The notes: generated by a model from the letters alone, not told the origin. A stretch of DNA of 64,000 nt from Nocardia rhamnosiphila NBRC 108938 (GCF_000720425.1 NZ_JOAJ01000001.1:558001-622000), one strand, 5' to 3'. Counted from the first letter of the stretch, positions 8,667 through 19,309 are shown. A program made the numbers and translations.

Positions 8667-9455
8667 TCATACCGTGAACCTGCCGCCATTGCTGAGCAGC
8701 ACCGCGCCGATGACATTGGCGGCCCCGGGGGAGGCGAGGTACAGGATGTTGTCGGCCAGTTCCGCGGCGGTCGCGTAGCCGCGTGGGGCGCCGTCGGCCA
8801 TGGCCGCACGCAGATGCGCCGGGGTCCGGGCCGCCATTCCGGTGTCCACCGGGCCGGGTGCCACGGTGTTCACCCGGATCCCGAAATGCGCGGCCTCCTT
8901 GGCCACCGACTGGCTCAGTGCGTGCACGCCCGCCTTCGAGGCCGCGTAGTGCGGGTACCCGGTGAGCGTGTCGAAGGCCGCCGACGATCCCACGGTGACG
9001 ATCGCACCGCCGCCGGTCTCCTTCATCGCACGGACCGCCGCACGCAGCACATAGAAGGTGCCGTCCAGATTCACCGAGAGGATCCGCCGCCACTGCTCGT
9101 CGCCGAGATGGGTGAGAACATCGGCGGGGCGGCACTGTTCGGCCGCCTCGTAGATCCGCTGTTTGCTGTGCGGATCGTCGACACCCGCCGCGTGTACCAC
9201 CACATCGACGCGGCCGTGGTCGCCGAGTGCGGTGGCGAAGGCGCTGTCCACCTGGGCCGAGTCGGCCACGTCCAGTTCGATCGCGGTCGCGCCGGGGATG
9301 TCGGCCGCGATACGCCCCGCCGCCTGCCGGTCGATATCGCACAGGTAGACCGCTCGGGCCCCTCGCCGGGCGAGCAGGCGGGCGGTGGCGGCGCCGATGC
9401 CCGAACCCGCTCCGGTCACCAGGGCCACCTTGTCGCCGAACTGTGCTGTCGTCAT
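8667..9455 (-). CDS. SDR family oxidoreductase
   Basis: This is a classical 262-aa SDR with TGAGSGIG at 15-22, an HAAG motif in place of the usual NNAG, and Ser157/158, Tyr170 and Lys174 as catalytic residues. The ending (GAVLLSNGGRFTV) is typical of the family except that the usual DGG is replaced by NGG. It probably oxidises a secondary alcohol to a ketone with NAD(P)+, the logical step before the neighbouring KstD-like flavoprotein. It lies 62 bases upstream of that gene and 35 bases downstream of the binding-protein gene, so the three are probably cotranscribed. Confidence 0.87.
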   Translation of the reverse strand: MTTAQFGDKVALVTGAGSGIGAATARLLARRGARAVYLCDIDRQAAGRIAADIPGATAIELDVADSAQVDSAFATALGDHGRVDVVVHAAGVDDPHSKQRIYEAAEQCRPADVLTHLGDEQWRRILSVNLDGTFYVLRAAVRAMKETGGGAIVTVGSSAAFDTLTGYPHYAASKAGVHALSQSVAKEAAHFGIRVNTVAPGPVDTGMAARTPAHLRAAMADGAPRGYATAAELADNILYLASPGAANVIGAVLLSNGGRFTV

Positions 9456-9490
9456 GGTCTTCTCCTCGTCCCCCGTTCGCGCATTGCCGG

Positions 9491-10534
9491 TCACTGGAAG
9501 ATGCCCTCCCATTCGTTGCGATAGCGTTCGGCGCCTTCGCCGATCGTGACCTCGAGGTTCTGGTCGGGGACGTCCTGCGCGACCGCCAGCGCCCCGTCGA
9601 TATCGGGCAGCACGGCGCCGTAGCCGGGTGAGGTCGCCTGCTGGCCCGGCCGGCTCACCATGAAATCGGCGAGCACCTGGGCGGCATTGGGGTGCGGCGC
9701 CGAGCCGAGCGCCAGCCCGTACCATCGTGCGCCCCATACGTGCGGGCCTTCGGTCCAGGCGACCGGCGCTCCCGCGGCCCGTTCGGGCAGCATCGGATTG
9801 CACATGAGGGCGGCCACGATCTCTCCGGAGGCCAGGGCCTGTCCCAGAGGCTGGCTGCTCGGGTAGATCCGCGGATTGTTCTGCGCGAGCTGCCGTAGGA
9901 AGTCCCGTCCGCCGTAGTTCTCCTCGATGTGGTCGTAGTAGTCGATATAGGTGGGTGAGGTGGCCGGGGTGACGATGCCGACCTTGCCTTTCAGGGCGGG
10001 GTCCAGCAGATCCTGCGCGGTGCGGATGCCCTTGGGGTAGCCGGCGGTGTTCCAGCCGAAGCCCAGGATCACCGCGCCCTCGAGGAAGAACTTCCCCTCG
10101 ATGATGCTGTCCGCCGGGCGGTATTCGGGCGCGTCGAACGCGGGTCCGACCACCTCCACGGCGGCATCGGTGCCCTCGGCCTGCTGCATCCAGGACACAT
10201 CGGTGATGACCGCGATATCGCCGGTACCTTTTCCGGTTCGCGATTCCGCGTCGATCCGGGAGAGCAGGTCGGCATCGACACCCCGCACCACGGTGAGATC
10301 GATCTGCGGATACGCGGTTTCGAACGCCTTCTCCAGGTCCGCGAGCACCGGCTGGGCCTGGGTGGAGTAGATGGTGACCGCGCCTTCGGCGTTCGCCGCG
10401 GCGACCACCTCCTCCCAGGTGCCGGCGACGGGCCGGGAGACTTCGCCGGTCCCGCCGCAGCCCGCCAGGGCCAAGGCGAGGGAGCCGACTATCGCGGCTG
10501 TTCTCAGTGCGTGCACTCGCAGGGTTTTCCGCAT
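9491..10534 (-). CDS. ABC transporter substrate-binding lipoprotein (AfuA/PotD-like)
   Basis: This 347-aa protein has a lipoprotein signal ending in the lipobox LAGC with Cys26, and the periplasmic-binding fold of the AfuA/FbpA/PotD class (EGAVTIYSTQAQPVL, GFGWNTAGYPKG, LLDPALKGKVGIV, GQALASGEIVAAL). It is clearly paralogous to the product at 12718-13755. No transporter genes accompany it here, so it probably feeds the permease/ATPase encoded rightward at 14.6-17.4 kb. Although the class is often labelled iron(III)-binding, the surrounding SDR and flavin enzymes argue for an organic ligand. Location: outer face of the membrane. Confidence 0.85.
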   Translation of the reverse strand: MRKTLRVHALRTAAIVGSLALALAGCGGTGEVSRPVAGTWEEVVAAANAEGAVTIYSTQAQPVLADLEKAFETAYPQIDLTVVRGVDADLLSRIDAESRTGKGTGDIAVITDVSWMQQAEGTDAAVEVVGPAFDAPEYRPADSIIEGKFFLEGAVILGFGWNTAGYPKGIRTAQDLLDPALKGKVGIVTPATSPTYIDYYDHIEENYGGRDFLRQLAQNNPRIYPSSQPLGQALASGEIVAALMCNPMLPERAAGAPVAWTEGPHVWGARWYGLALGSAPHPNAAQVLADFMVSRPGQQATSPGYGAVLPDIDGALAVAQDVPDQNLEVTIGEGAERYRNEWEGIFQ

Positions 10535-10596
10535 GGGTACCTCATCATTTCGATCCTGATGTCAAGGGGTATCGACACCGACGGGTGGTTTCGGCC

Positions 10597-10614
10597 GACC
10601 GGACGCGTCCGGTC
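10597..10614. repeat. perfect 18-bp palindrome, operator or terminator
   Basis: GACCGGACGCGTCCGGTC is its own reverse complement. It lies 36 bases past the stop of the OYE gene and 62 bases before the start of the binding-protein gene, both leftward. It could end the first transcript, or be an operator for the second. A TTGACA hexamer lies between it and the binding-protein start. Confidence 0.45.
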
Positions 10615-10650
10615 TCGGAAGTGACTGGGCGGGGTCGGCTCCGGCGCCGG

Positions 10651-12597
10651 TCACCCGGCCCGGGCGCGGGAGTGGCTGCCGGTGCCGAGTACGGCCGCCG
10701 CGGCGGCACGGCCCTCGGCGATCGCATGGGAGACCCGCCGGGGCACCACCGCGTCGCCGATGATCTGGACCCGGGCGTGCGCCGACTCCTGCGTGAACGA
10801 CTGCCAGTCGGTGGCCTGTCGTTCACCCGCGACCACCACCCTGTCGCAGGTCAGTTCGGTCGTGCGGCCGGAGAGGAGATTCCGGTAGGCCACCACGGTC
10901 TGCGACTCCTGCCGGGTCACCGCCGACACCGCGGCCTCGACGATGAACTCCACCGGGCGGCCCGCCAGGCGCCGCCGCAGCTGGACCCGGCTCTCCGCCG
11001 GGATGCTCGCGGCGACGGCCGGTCCGGGCACGAGTACGGTGACCTGGCTCGCGCCGCCCGCGAGGGCGGCCTCCACCACGCCGAGGGCCGGCCAGTAGCC
11101 GAAACCGTCGTCGACGACCACCACCCGGTCACCGGGCCATATCTGCCAGGGATCGATCAGGGCCGCGGTGGTCGTCGCGGTGCCGGGTGTCGCGGTTTCG
11201 GTGGCGCCGGTCGCCACGATCACCTCGTCGTATCCGGCGAGATCCGCCGGTCGCGCGCGGTAGCCCAGTTCCAGCGCGGCGCCGCCGAGATTGTCCTGGT
11301 AGTAGCGCAGCAGCGCCGACCAGCCGGTCCGGTTCGGCGCCTGCGCCGCGGTGCGCAACTGGCCACCGATCCAGCGGGTCGCTTCGAAGACGGTGACGGT
11401 GTGGGTCGGGGCCAGCCGGAAGGCGGCTTCCAATCCCGCGGGCCCGGCGCCGACGATCGCCACTCGCGGCCTCCGGTCCGGTGCCGGACCGAACCGCAAC
11501 GGCCGAGCCGGGCGGGCCGACTGCCCGGGCGGCGCCAGGTCGGGGTTCACGGAGCAGAGCAGGACCGGGGTGAACGACCGGCAGTCCTCGTTGCAGGAGA
11601 CGCACGGGCGGATCCGGCTGTCCTCGCCGCGCAGCAGCTTCCGCGCGATATCGGGGTCGGCGACGAAGGGTCGCGCCATGCCGACCAGGTCGGCGCCCGC
11701 GGCGAGCGCCGCCTCGATATCCGCCCGGGACCGGAAGGCCTGGGAGACCAGCAGCGGCCGGTCGGTGGCCGCGCGTAACCGGTGCAGTTCCGGGAGCAGC
11801 GGGGGGCCGGCGGTCGCCATATCGCGGACGTAGGTGGTACGAACGCCCACCGTCACATTGATGTAGTCGAACATACCCAGCAGCGGCAGCAGTTCGCAGA
11901 GGCCGTCGGTGTCCATCCCGGCCTCTTCGGCGCCGTCGATCGAGACACGCACGCCGAGCGCGAGTTCCGGGCACGCCGCGGTGATCGCGGTGTGCAGCCG
12001 GTGCAGTATCGCGGCGCGTCCGGTGAGGGTGCCCGCGTCCGGTCGGGTGTTCGAGGCCGCGGACAGGAACTGGGCCAGCAGGTATCCGTGCGCGGCGTGC
12101 AGTTCCACCGCGGCGAATCCCGCCTTCGCGGCGTGCCGGGAACTGAGCACGAAGGCGTCGACGAGCGCGTCGATATCGCCGTCGGACAGTACGCGCGCCC
12201 GCACCGGTTCGCGGGGGGAGCGAACGGGCGAGGGCGCCACCGGGTGCTCCCAGATCTCCGCGCCCAGCGTTTCGCGTCCCAAATGGACCAGTTGGCAGAC
12301 CGCCACCGCGCCTGCCTCGGTGATGGCCCGGGCGCGCCGACGCAGTCCGGGCAGCCCCGCGGGATCGGAGGCATCGGTGATGTTGCCGGTGCGGTTGCCC
12401 GAATCCGAGCCGACCACGGTGCCGCCGGCGATCACCATGGCCGCGCCGCCGGCCGCGCAGCGCCGCCAGTATTCCTCGTCGCCGGGCTGGGCCGTACCCG
12501 CGCTGACCGCCCCGGATCCGTGCGCGGTGGCCACGAGACGGTTGCGCAGCGTCAGGGAGCCGATCCGCAGCGGGGACGACATATGAGGGGAGCTCAC
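10651..12597 (-). CDS. NADH:flavin oxidoreductase with 4Fe-4S and FAD/NAD domains (FadH/TMADH type)
   Basis: This 648-aa three-domain enzyme resembles 2,4-dienoyl-CoA reductase and trimethylamine dehydrogenase. Residues 1-325 form an old-yellow-enzyme TIM barrel with the VELHAAHGYL motif (His167, His170) and the barrel end GMARPFVADP. Cysteines 332, 335, 339 and 348 (CxxCxxxCx8C) are the 4Fe-4S ligands; the last spacing is shorter than the usual x11. A dinucleotide fold GAGPAG sits at 383-388. Such enzymes reduce activated C=C bonds with NAD(P)H. The GTG at 12597 follows AAGGAGGA by 4 bases and is preferred over an ATG eight codons upstream. It is divergent from the second binding protein. 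Confidence 0.87.
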   Translation of the reverse strand: MSSPHMSSPLRIGSLTLRNRLVATAHGSGAVSAGTAQPGDEEYWRRCAAGGAAMVIAGGTVVGSDSGNRTGNITDASDPAGLPGLRRRARAITEAGAVAVCQLVHLGRETLGAEIWEHPVAPSPVRSPREPVRARVLSDGDIDALVDAFVLSSRHAAKAGFAAVELHAAHGYLLAQFLSAASNTRPDAGTLTGRAAILHRLHTAITAACPELALGVRVSIDGAEEAGMDTDGLCELLPLLGMFDYINVTVGVRTTYVRDMATAGPPLLPELHRLRAATDRPLLVSQAFRSRADIEAALAAGADLVGMARPFVADPDIARKLLRGEDSRIRPCVSCNEDCRSFTPVLLCSVNPDLAPPGQSARPARPLRFGPAPDRRPRVAIVGAGPAGLEAAFRLAPTHTVTVFEATRWIGGQLRTAAQAPNRTGWSALLRYYQDNLGGAALELGYRARPADLAGYDEVIVATGATETATPGTATTTAALIDPWQIWPGDRVVVVDDGFGYWPALGVVEAALAGGASQVTVLVPGPAVAASIPAESRVQLRRRLAGRPVEFIVEAAVSAVTRQESQTVVAYRNLLSGRTTELTCDRVVVAGERQATDWQSFTQESAHARVQIIGDAVVPRRVSHAIAEGRAAAAAVLGTGSHSRARAG

Positions 12598-12606
12598 CGT
12601 TCCTCC

Positions 12607-12625
12607 TTGAACTGGATTCACTTCA
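12607..12625 (-). promoter_or_regulatory. TGAACT-type operator upstream of the OYE gene
   Basis: TTGAACTGGATTCACTTCA lies just upstream of the OYE ribosome site. The same 19 bases occur at 33193-33211 in front of a crotonase gene. The core is the imperfect palindrome TGAACTGGATTCA. It is probably a TetR-family operator. Confidence 0.6.
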
Positions 12626-12678
12626 TATTATTGCCACACAGTGATTGACACCACAATGGGTATGGCATAGTTTCAAAC

Positions 12679-12691
12679 TGACATCAGTTCA
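12679..12691 (+). promoter_or_regulatory. TGAACT-type operator upstream of the second binding protein
   Basis: TGACATCAGTTCA (minus strand TGAACTGATGTCA) lies 27 bases before the ATG at 12718 and matches the core seen at 12608, 33194, 34423 and 34487. Confidence 0.5.
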
Positions 12692-12717
12692 GTTCGCGGG
12701 ATGTGGGTATTCGCACC

Positions 12718-13755
12718 ATGAAGTTGTTGTTCAAGGTCACGGCGGCCGCGACGGCCCTCGCTGTCATTTCGGTTCTCACGGCGTGCGGGTCGAGCCCGGG
12801 CGCCACCGGACCCGTATCGGGCGCCTGGTCCGACGTCGAGGCGGCCGCCGAAGAAGAGGGCAGCGTTCTGCTCTACTCGAGCCAGAAACCCGCCAACCTG
12901 GAACGGCTGGAGAAGGCGTTCGAAACGAAATACCCGCGCATAGACCTCGAGTTCGTGCGCGGTACCGACGCCGATATCAACCCGCGAGTGGAAACGGAGA
13001 ACCGCACCGGGCGCGGCACGGCGGACGTCCATATGCTCACCGACGCGACCTGGGTCACCAATGCGGCCCAATCGGGCAGCTATTCGGCCGACCTGGTCGG
13101 ACCCCATCTGCAGGCGCCGGAGTACCGGCCGGAAACCAGTGTGCTGGAGAACCGGTTCGCGCTGAGCAGCGCGGCCGTCTTCGCGCTCGGCTGGAACACC
13201 GCCGCGGTACCCGGCGGTCTGCGATCCCCGCAGGATCTACTCGATCCGAAGTACCGGGGCAAGATCGGCATCGTCAACCCCACCGGTATCGCGTCCTATG
13301 TCGATCTCTACCGCTTCTACGCGCGAACCTACGGCGAGGACTACTGGGATCGGATCGCCGAGTTGAAACCGCGCATCTATCCGAGCGCGCTCGGTATCGC
13401 CCAGGCGCTCACCTCCGGTGAGATCGTGGCGACCCCGTCGGTACAGCCGCTGGTCACCGAGGTGGCGGCCGGCGCTCCGGTCGACTGGGCGCTGCCGTCG
13501 CAGCCCTGGGGCACACCCTGGTACACCCACGCGCTGAGTGTCGCGCCGCATCCGAACGCGGCGCAGGTCCTGGTCGACTTCATGACGACCCGCGAGGGCC
13601 AGACCGCCCTCAACGACGGATACGCCGCGGCGCTGCCGGATATCCCGGGCGCGGTCGTGCAGGCGCAGGAGATCGCCGCCCCGGACACCGCCGACCTCAC
13701 CCCGGACAAGGTCACCGAGTACTCCCAGGAATGGGCGCGGCGTTTCCAGAGCTGA
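12718..13755 (+). CDS. ABC transporter substrate-binding lipoprotein (paralogue)
   Basis: This 345-aa binding lipoprotein has a signal peptide ending in the lipobox LTAC (Cys23). It shares residue-level similarity along its length with the product at 9491-10534: VLLYSSQKP, FALGWNTAA, LLDPKYRGKIGIVNPTG, RIYPSALGIAQALTSGEIVA. It heads a rightward set with an SDR, ATPase, permease and a second SDR, so it is the primary binding component of that ABC importer. A GTG at 12703 would add five residues; the ATG at 12718 directly begins the positively charged signal (MKLLFK). A TGAACT-type operator precedes it. Confidence 0.87.
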   Translation: MKLLFKVTAAATALAVISVLTACGSSPGATGPVSGAWSDVEAAAEEEGSVLLYSSQKPANLERLEKAFETKYPRIDLEFVRGTDADINPRVETENRTGRGTADVHMLTDATWVTNAAQSGSYSADLVGPHLQAPEYRPETSVLENRFALSSAAVFALGWNTAAVPGGLRSPQDLLDPKYRGKIGIVNPTGIASYVDLYRFYARTYGEDYWDRIAELKPRIYPSALGIAQALTSGEIVATPSVQPLVTEVAAGAPVDWALPSQPWGTPWYTHALSVAPHPNAAQVLVDFMTTREGQTALNDGYAAALPDIPGAVVQAQEIAAPDTADLTPDKVTEYSQEWARRFQS

Positions 13756-13792
13756 TCGGACTCCGATCCAGACCGACCGATGAAGGACCGCT

Positions 13793-14575
13793 ATGGACAA
13801 CAGGGCCGAGCCCCTGCAGGGCACCCACGTGCTGGTGACCGGGGCCTCCGGGGGGATCGGTGGGGCGACCGCCGAACTGTTCGCCGCCAGGGGTGCGACC
13901 GTCCACCTCACCGATGTGGACGATATCGCGGGCCGGAAGCGTGCGCTGGCGCTCGGCCCCCGGGCCCACTACCACCATCTGGACGTCACCGACGAGGGTG
14001 ACTGGCACGCCGTGGCGACCGCGATGGAGCAGGCCGGGCACCCGATGAACGTACTGGTGAACAGTGCCGGGACCGCACTGAAGGCGCCCTTGGCGCAGAC
14101 GACGCTCGCGCAGTTCCGCCGGATGATCGACCAGCATCTGGTCGGTACGTTCCTCGGATTGCGGACCGCCGCGGCGGCCATGACCGGTGGGGGCACCATC
14201 GTGACCATCTCCTCGTTGCGCGGTGTCCTGGCAACCGCCGAACTCGGCGCCTACGGCGCGGCGAAATCCGGGGTCCGCGCACTGACCAAGGTCGCGGCGC
14301 TGGAATTGGCCGAGCAGGGTATCCGGGTCAATTCGGTCTGCCCCGGCAGTATCACCACCGAGATCACCTCGGCGCCCGGTTTCGCCGCCGACGATATGGA
14401 GACATACGTCCGCAGTATCCCGATGCAGCGTCGCGGCTCCCCGGCGGAGGTGGCGGCGGTGATCGCCTTCCTGGCGACCGCCGACAGCAGCTATGTCACC
14501 GGTATCGACCTCCTGGTCGACGGCGGGACCGCCGCCGGTGTCCGCACTCCCAAACTCTCGACTCAGAAGGCATGA
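13793..14575 (+). CDS. SDR family oxidoreductase
   Basis: This 260-aa classical SDR has TGASGGIG at 16-23, a VNSAG motif in place of NNAG, Ser140/141, Tyr154 and Lys158. The position usually occupied by the catalytic-tetrad Asn (vNl.GTF) reads QHLVGTF, so His stands where Asn is normal. It is sandwiched between the binding protein and the ATPase gene of the importer, with only one base between its stop and the next ATG. This suggests oxidation or reduction of the imported compound, cotranslated with transport. The substrate is unknown. Confidence 0.87.
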   Translation: MDNRAEPLQGTHVLVTGASGGIGGATAELFAARGATVHLTDVDDIAGRKRALALGPRAHYHHLDVTDEGDWHAVATAMEQAGHPMNVLVNSAGTALKAPLAQTTLAQFRRMIDQHLVGTFLGLRTAAAAMTGGGTIVTISSLRGVLATAELGAYGAAKSGVRALTKVAALELAEQGIRVNSVCPGSITTEITSAPGFAADDMETYVRSIPMQRRGSPAEVAAVIAFLATADSSYVTGIDLLVDGGTAAGVRTPKLSTQKA

Positions 14576-14576
14576 G

Positions 14577-15739
<1,163 letters not shown>

Positions 15740-15740
<1 letters not shown>

Positions 15741-17437
15741 TGGCCACTCTGTCGACAGCCGCGGGCCGCTCGTTCGCCGTCCCGGCGCAGTGGCGGTCAC
15801 GCCTCGGCTACCTGGCACTGCTGGCTGTGCTGGGCTATCTGGTGGTGCTGCCGATGATCCGGCTGCAATCGCTGGCTTTCGAGGACGGCGCCCGCGGTTA
15901 TCGCGCGCAGTACACCCGCTTCGATATCGGGGAGACCATCCAGACCACCATCGCGCTGGCGCTGGGATCGCTGGTGATCGCGATGGTGCTCGGCACCCTG
16001 CTGGCCTTCGCCGCCAGCCGCCTGCCCGACCGGCTCGGCTTCCTGCGGATCATTCCGATCCTGCCGATCGTGATGCCGGCGGTGGCCAATATCGTCGGCT
16101 GGGCGTTCCTGCTGTCCCCGGGGCCGGGGTACCTCAATGTGCTGCTGCGGAAGCTACCGTGGTGGAGCGGTTCGGATTCCGGGCCGATCGATGTCTACAC
16201 GGTGCCGTGGATCATCATCCTGACCGGTTTCGGCCTCACCTCGTTCGTGTACCTGTTCGTCAGCGCCGGAATGCAGAACATCAGCGCCGAACATCTGGAA
16301 GCCGCGCAGATCAGCGGATCCTCGACCGTGGGTGTGTTCTTCCGGGTCGTCCTGCCACTGCTGCGGCCCTCGCTGATCTACGGCGGTGGTATCGCCCTGC
16401 TGCTCGGGCTGGGACAGTTCACCGGGCCCCTGCTGCTCGGCCAGAACTACGGCGTGAAGGTGCTGACCACCGAAATGTACCGGCGGGTGTCGGAATCACC
16501 CTCGGATTTCGCCGCCGCCGCGGCGGCCGGTTCCCCGCTGGTGATCTTCGGCCTGGTGCTGGTGCTGATCCAGAAGGGCCTGCTGGGCAATCAGTCCCGG
16601 TTCGTCACCCACGGTGGGAAGGCCTTCGCGCCGGCCGGTGGGCGGTCGCTGTGGGCCACTCTCACCATCGTCGTCTACGCGCTGTTCGCTCTGGTCATCC
16701 CGCTGATCGGTCTGGTCATCGTCTCGTTGACGCCCTACTGGTCGGGATCGCTGTCGTGGGATCTGCTGACACTGGACAACTTCCGCACGCTGGCCGCCGA
16801 CAACGCCATCGTGGAATCGGTGCTCACCAGCGTGTCGACCTCGCTGGCCGCCGTGGTCATCTGCGTACCACTGGGCTATCTGATGGCGACCCTGCTGGTG
16901 CGGGGACGGCAGTTCAAGGTGCTCGCCCTGCTGGCCGATCTCGTCACCGCGCTGCCACTGGGAATTCCGGCGGTCATCTTCGGTGTCGGATTCCTGCTCA
17001 CCTACACCGAGCCGCCGCTGATCCTGTACGGCACCAAAACCGTCATCATCCTGGTCTACATCGTCCTGATGCTGCCGTACGCGACCAGAATGCAGATGAC
17101 GGCCATGCTCTCGCTCGGTAACACCTACAGTGAGGCGTCGGCGACCAGCGGTGCGTCGCCGCTGGTGACAAACCTGCGCATCATGCTGCCGTTGATGCGA
17201 CCCACCATCCTCAGCGCCGTCGCGCTGATGTTCATCCTGCTGACCCACGAGTTCGCGGCGTCGCTGCTGGTGCGGGCCTCGACCACCCAGGTGATGGGCA
17301 CCCTGCTGTTCGATCTGTGGCAGAACGGGTCCTATCCGCTGGTCGCCGCCATGGCCCTGCTGATGACCGCGGTCACCACCGCCGGTGTCGCGGTCGCGAT
17401 GCTGGTGGGCGGCCGAAACGTCCTGAACAAACTGTGA
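15740..17437 (+). CDS. ABC transporter permease, double-domain (FbpB/ThiP-like)
   Basis: This 565-aa integral membrane protein has about 12 helices arranged as two homologous permease halves. Each half carries the EAA-loop type motif: EHLEAAQISGSSTVGVFFRV in the first and SEASATSGASPLVTNLRIML in the second. This fused layout is typical of FbpB, ThiP and related importers. Its first codon overlaps the ATPase stop by one base. With one permease and two paralogous binding lipoproteins in the cluster, both lipoproteins may dock on it. Confidence 0.92.
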
Positions 17438-17478
17438 CGCGGGAGTTATCTACCGTCACCGCAACAGAAAGGGCCGCG

Positions 17479-18243
17479 ATGACAACGGGTGCCACGAGGC
17501 TTCGGGACAAGGTCGTCCTGGTGACCGGATCGACGGGCGGGATCGGCGTGGAGATCGTGCGCCGTCTCGCCACGGAAGGCGCCGTGCTGGTGGTGACCGA
17601 TCTCGACGAGGCCGCCTGCGCCGAACTCGTCGCCGGCCTGGACGAGCCGGACCGGCACCTCACCCGGCCGCTCGATATCGCCCGCGAGGACGAGTGGCGG
17701 GAGAGCGTCGACGCCGTGCGCCGGCGATACGGACGGCTGGACGCGCTGATCAACAATGGCGCCATCGGCAGCCTCGCCTCCGTGGTCGACGAAGACCTCG
17801 AGCGCTACAACCGGGTGATCGAGGTGAGCCAGACCGGGACCTGGCTGGGCATGAAACACGCGGGCGCCCTGATCGAGGACAGCGGAGGCGGGTCGATCGT
17901 CAACCTCTGCTCGATCCTGGGCACGGTCGGCGGATTGGGCAACAGTCTCGCCTACGCGGCGGCCAAGGGTGCGGTCCGCACGATGACCAAGAACGCCGCG
18001 CTGCACTGGGCCACGAAAGGGGTCCGGGTGAATTCGATCCATCCGGGTTTCATCGAGACCGAGCAGTTGCGCGCGCGGTACGAGGGCACCGAGCGCCACC
18101 GGGCGATGCTGGCCCATACGCCCATGGGCCGGCTCGGCCACGCCGCGGAAGTCGCCGCCGCGGTCGCGTTCCTGGCCGGCGACGATTCCACCTTCGTGAC
18201 GGGCACCGAACTCTATGTGGATGGCGGCTGGACCTGCGCCTGA
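17479..18243 (+). CDS. SDR family oxidoreductase
   Basis: This 254-aa SDR has TGSTGGIG at 16-23, Ser145, Tyr159 and Lys163, and a C-terminal YVDGGWTCA. Two conserved spots differ from the norm. The usual NNAG reads NNGA (92-95), and the Asn expected in the vN..g motif reads Ser (EVSQTG, about 117). The ATG at 17479 follows AGAAAGGG and is 41 bases after the permease stop, so it is probably the last gene of the importer operon. A hairpin follows it. It likely oxidises the imported alcohol or reduces a ketone. Confidence 0.86.
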   Translation: MTTGATRLRDKVVLVTGSTGGIGVEIVRRLATEGAVLVVTDLDEAACAELVAGLDEPDRHLTRPLDIAREDEWRESVDAVRRRYGRLDALINNGAIGSLASVVDEDLERYNRVIEVSQTGTWLGMKHAGALIEDSGGGSIVNLCSILGTVGGLGNSLAYAAAKGAVRTMTKNAALHWATKGVRVNSIHPGFIETEQLRARYEGTERHRAMLAHTPMGRLGHAAEVAAAVAFLAGDDSTFVTGTELYVDGGWTCA

Positions 18244-18250
18244 CCCCGCG

Positions 18251-18289
18251 CCCGGGTCACTTCATCGGATGAGGGTGAAGTGGCCCGGG
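18251..18289. terminator. strong bidirectional hairpin terminator
   Basis: The arms CCCGGGTCACTTCATC (18251-18266) and GGTGAAGTGGCCCGGG (18274-18289) pair over 16 positions with two G-T wobbles around a 7-base loop. It lies between the ends of two convergent genes, so it can serve both. Confidence 0.8.
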
Positions 18290-18312
18290 TAGTCCGGACC
18301 GGAGTGCTCGCC

Positions 18313-19170
18313 TCAGCGGAACGCGGACACATTGCGGGCGACCCAGTCGTCGAATGTCCGGGCGCCGGAACCGGTCACCTCGGCGACGGTGTCACGGACC
18401 GTCAGCAGTTCCTCGTTGATATCGCCACCTGTCACATCGAGCAGCGCGTCCGCCGTCCGGGGACCGAACTGCGGAACCATCCGTTCCCGCGCCCGGGCCC
18501 GGCCGATCTCGGTGATCGAGATCCGCTCTCCGAGCGCCGCGGCGATCGCGTCGATCTGCCGGCGCGGGCTGATCCGGGCGGGTCCCGTCAACGCGTACTG
18601 GCGCCCTCGATGCCCGGGCTCGGTCAGCGCCACCCGGGCCACCGCGGCGATATCGGCGGGATCGACGGTGGGCAGTCCTACATCGGCGAAAGGCAGCTCC
18701 ACACTGCGGGATTCGCGAATCGAGTCTGCCCACCACAGGGCGTTGGACGCGAACTGAGTGGGACGCAGGATCGTCCAGTCCATACCGCTGGTCTCGAGCC
18801 GCCGTTCCACCCCGGCATTGTCCTGGGCCGGCCCCAGATGGGGATGGCTCTGCACGGTGATCGAGGACACCAGCACGACATGCTCCACACGGGCACGGCG
18901 AGCTGCGGCAAGGATGCCGGCGTCGTCGCCTACCTGCGACACAAGGAACAGGGCAGTGACTCCCGCGAGCGCGGACCGCAGCGAGTCCGGCCGGCGCAGA
19001 TCGGCGCGAACCGCCTCGACCGCGCCGGGCAGCGCGGCACCGGACGGATCGCGGGTCGCGGCACGGACGTGAACATCATCCCGCTCGGCGAGTTGGCGCA
19101 GCAGTTCGCGGCCTATGTTGCCGGTGCCGCCGGTCACCAGAACGGTCGTGGGAGGTCGTGAGTCGATCAC
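18313..19170 (-). CDS. NmrA-like NAD(P)-binding oxidoreductase/regulator
   Basis: This roughly 285-aa protein has an N-terminal TTVLVTGGTGNIG (GxxGxxG at about 14-20) and the extended-SDR features of the NmrA/quinone-reductase-2-like group (VLVSSITVQSH, GMDWTILRPTQFASN, DIAAVARVALTEPGH). The canonical YxxxK is absent, as in NmrA-type sensors and atypical reductases. A GTG at 19179 opens the frame, but the -10 hexamer overlaps it. The GTG at 19170 sits exactly 7 bases after the -10 and is preferred, giving a leaderless message. It is controlled by a SoxR/MerR-type operator. Confidence 0.78.
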   Translation of the reverse strand: MIDSRPPTTVLVTGGTGNIGRELLRQLAERDDVHVRAATRDPSGAALPGAVEAVRADLRRPDSLRSALAGVTALFLVSQVGDDAGILAAARRARVEHVVLVSSITVQSHPHLGPAQDNAGVERRLETSGMDWTILRPTQFASNALWWADSIRESRSVELPFADVGLPTVDPADIAAVARVALTEPGHRGRQYALTGPARISPRRQIDAIAAALGERISITEIGRARARERMVPQFGPRTADALLDVTGGDINEELLTVRDTVAEVTGSGARTFDDWVARNVSAFR

Positions 19171-19177
19171 GGACGCC

Positions 19178-19208
19178 ACGCTAGAACCTGAACATTAGTT
19201 GAGGTCAA
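19178..19208 (-). promoter_or_regulatory. SoxR/MerR-type promoter of the NmrA-like gene
   Basis: On the minus strand: -35 TTGACC (19208-19203), a 19-base spacer, -10 TAGCGT (19183-19178). The dyad CCTCAACTAATGTTCAGG (19204-19187) matches the layout of SoxR boxes (CCTCAAG-N4-CTTGAGG type). The hexamers, spacer length and 7-base distance to the start codon are identical to the promoter at 6657-6687. No MerR gene is adjacent. Confidence 0.65.
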
Positions 19209-19309
19209 ATCTTCGGCTATCGCGGGCGGACCGGCAGGATCGGGCGCTGTGTCGGTAGGACGGTCGTACTTCGGTGCCGCGGTGACGTCGGGGCCTTCGG
19301 GTGTTTTGC

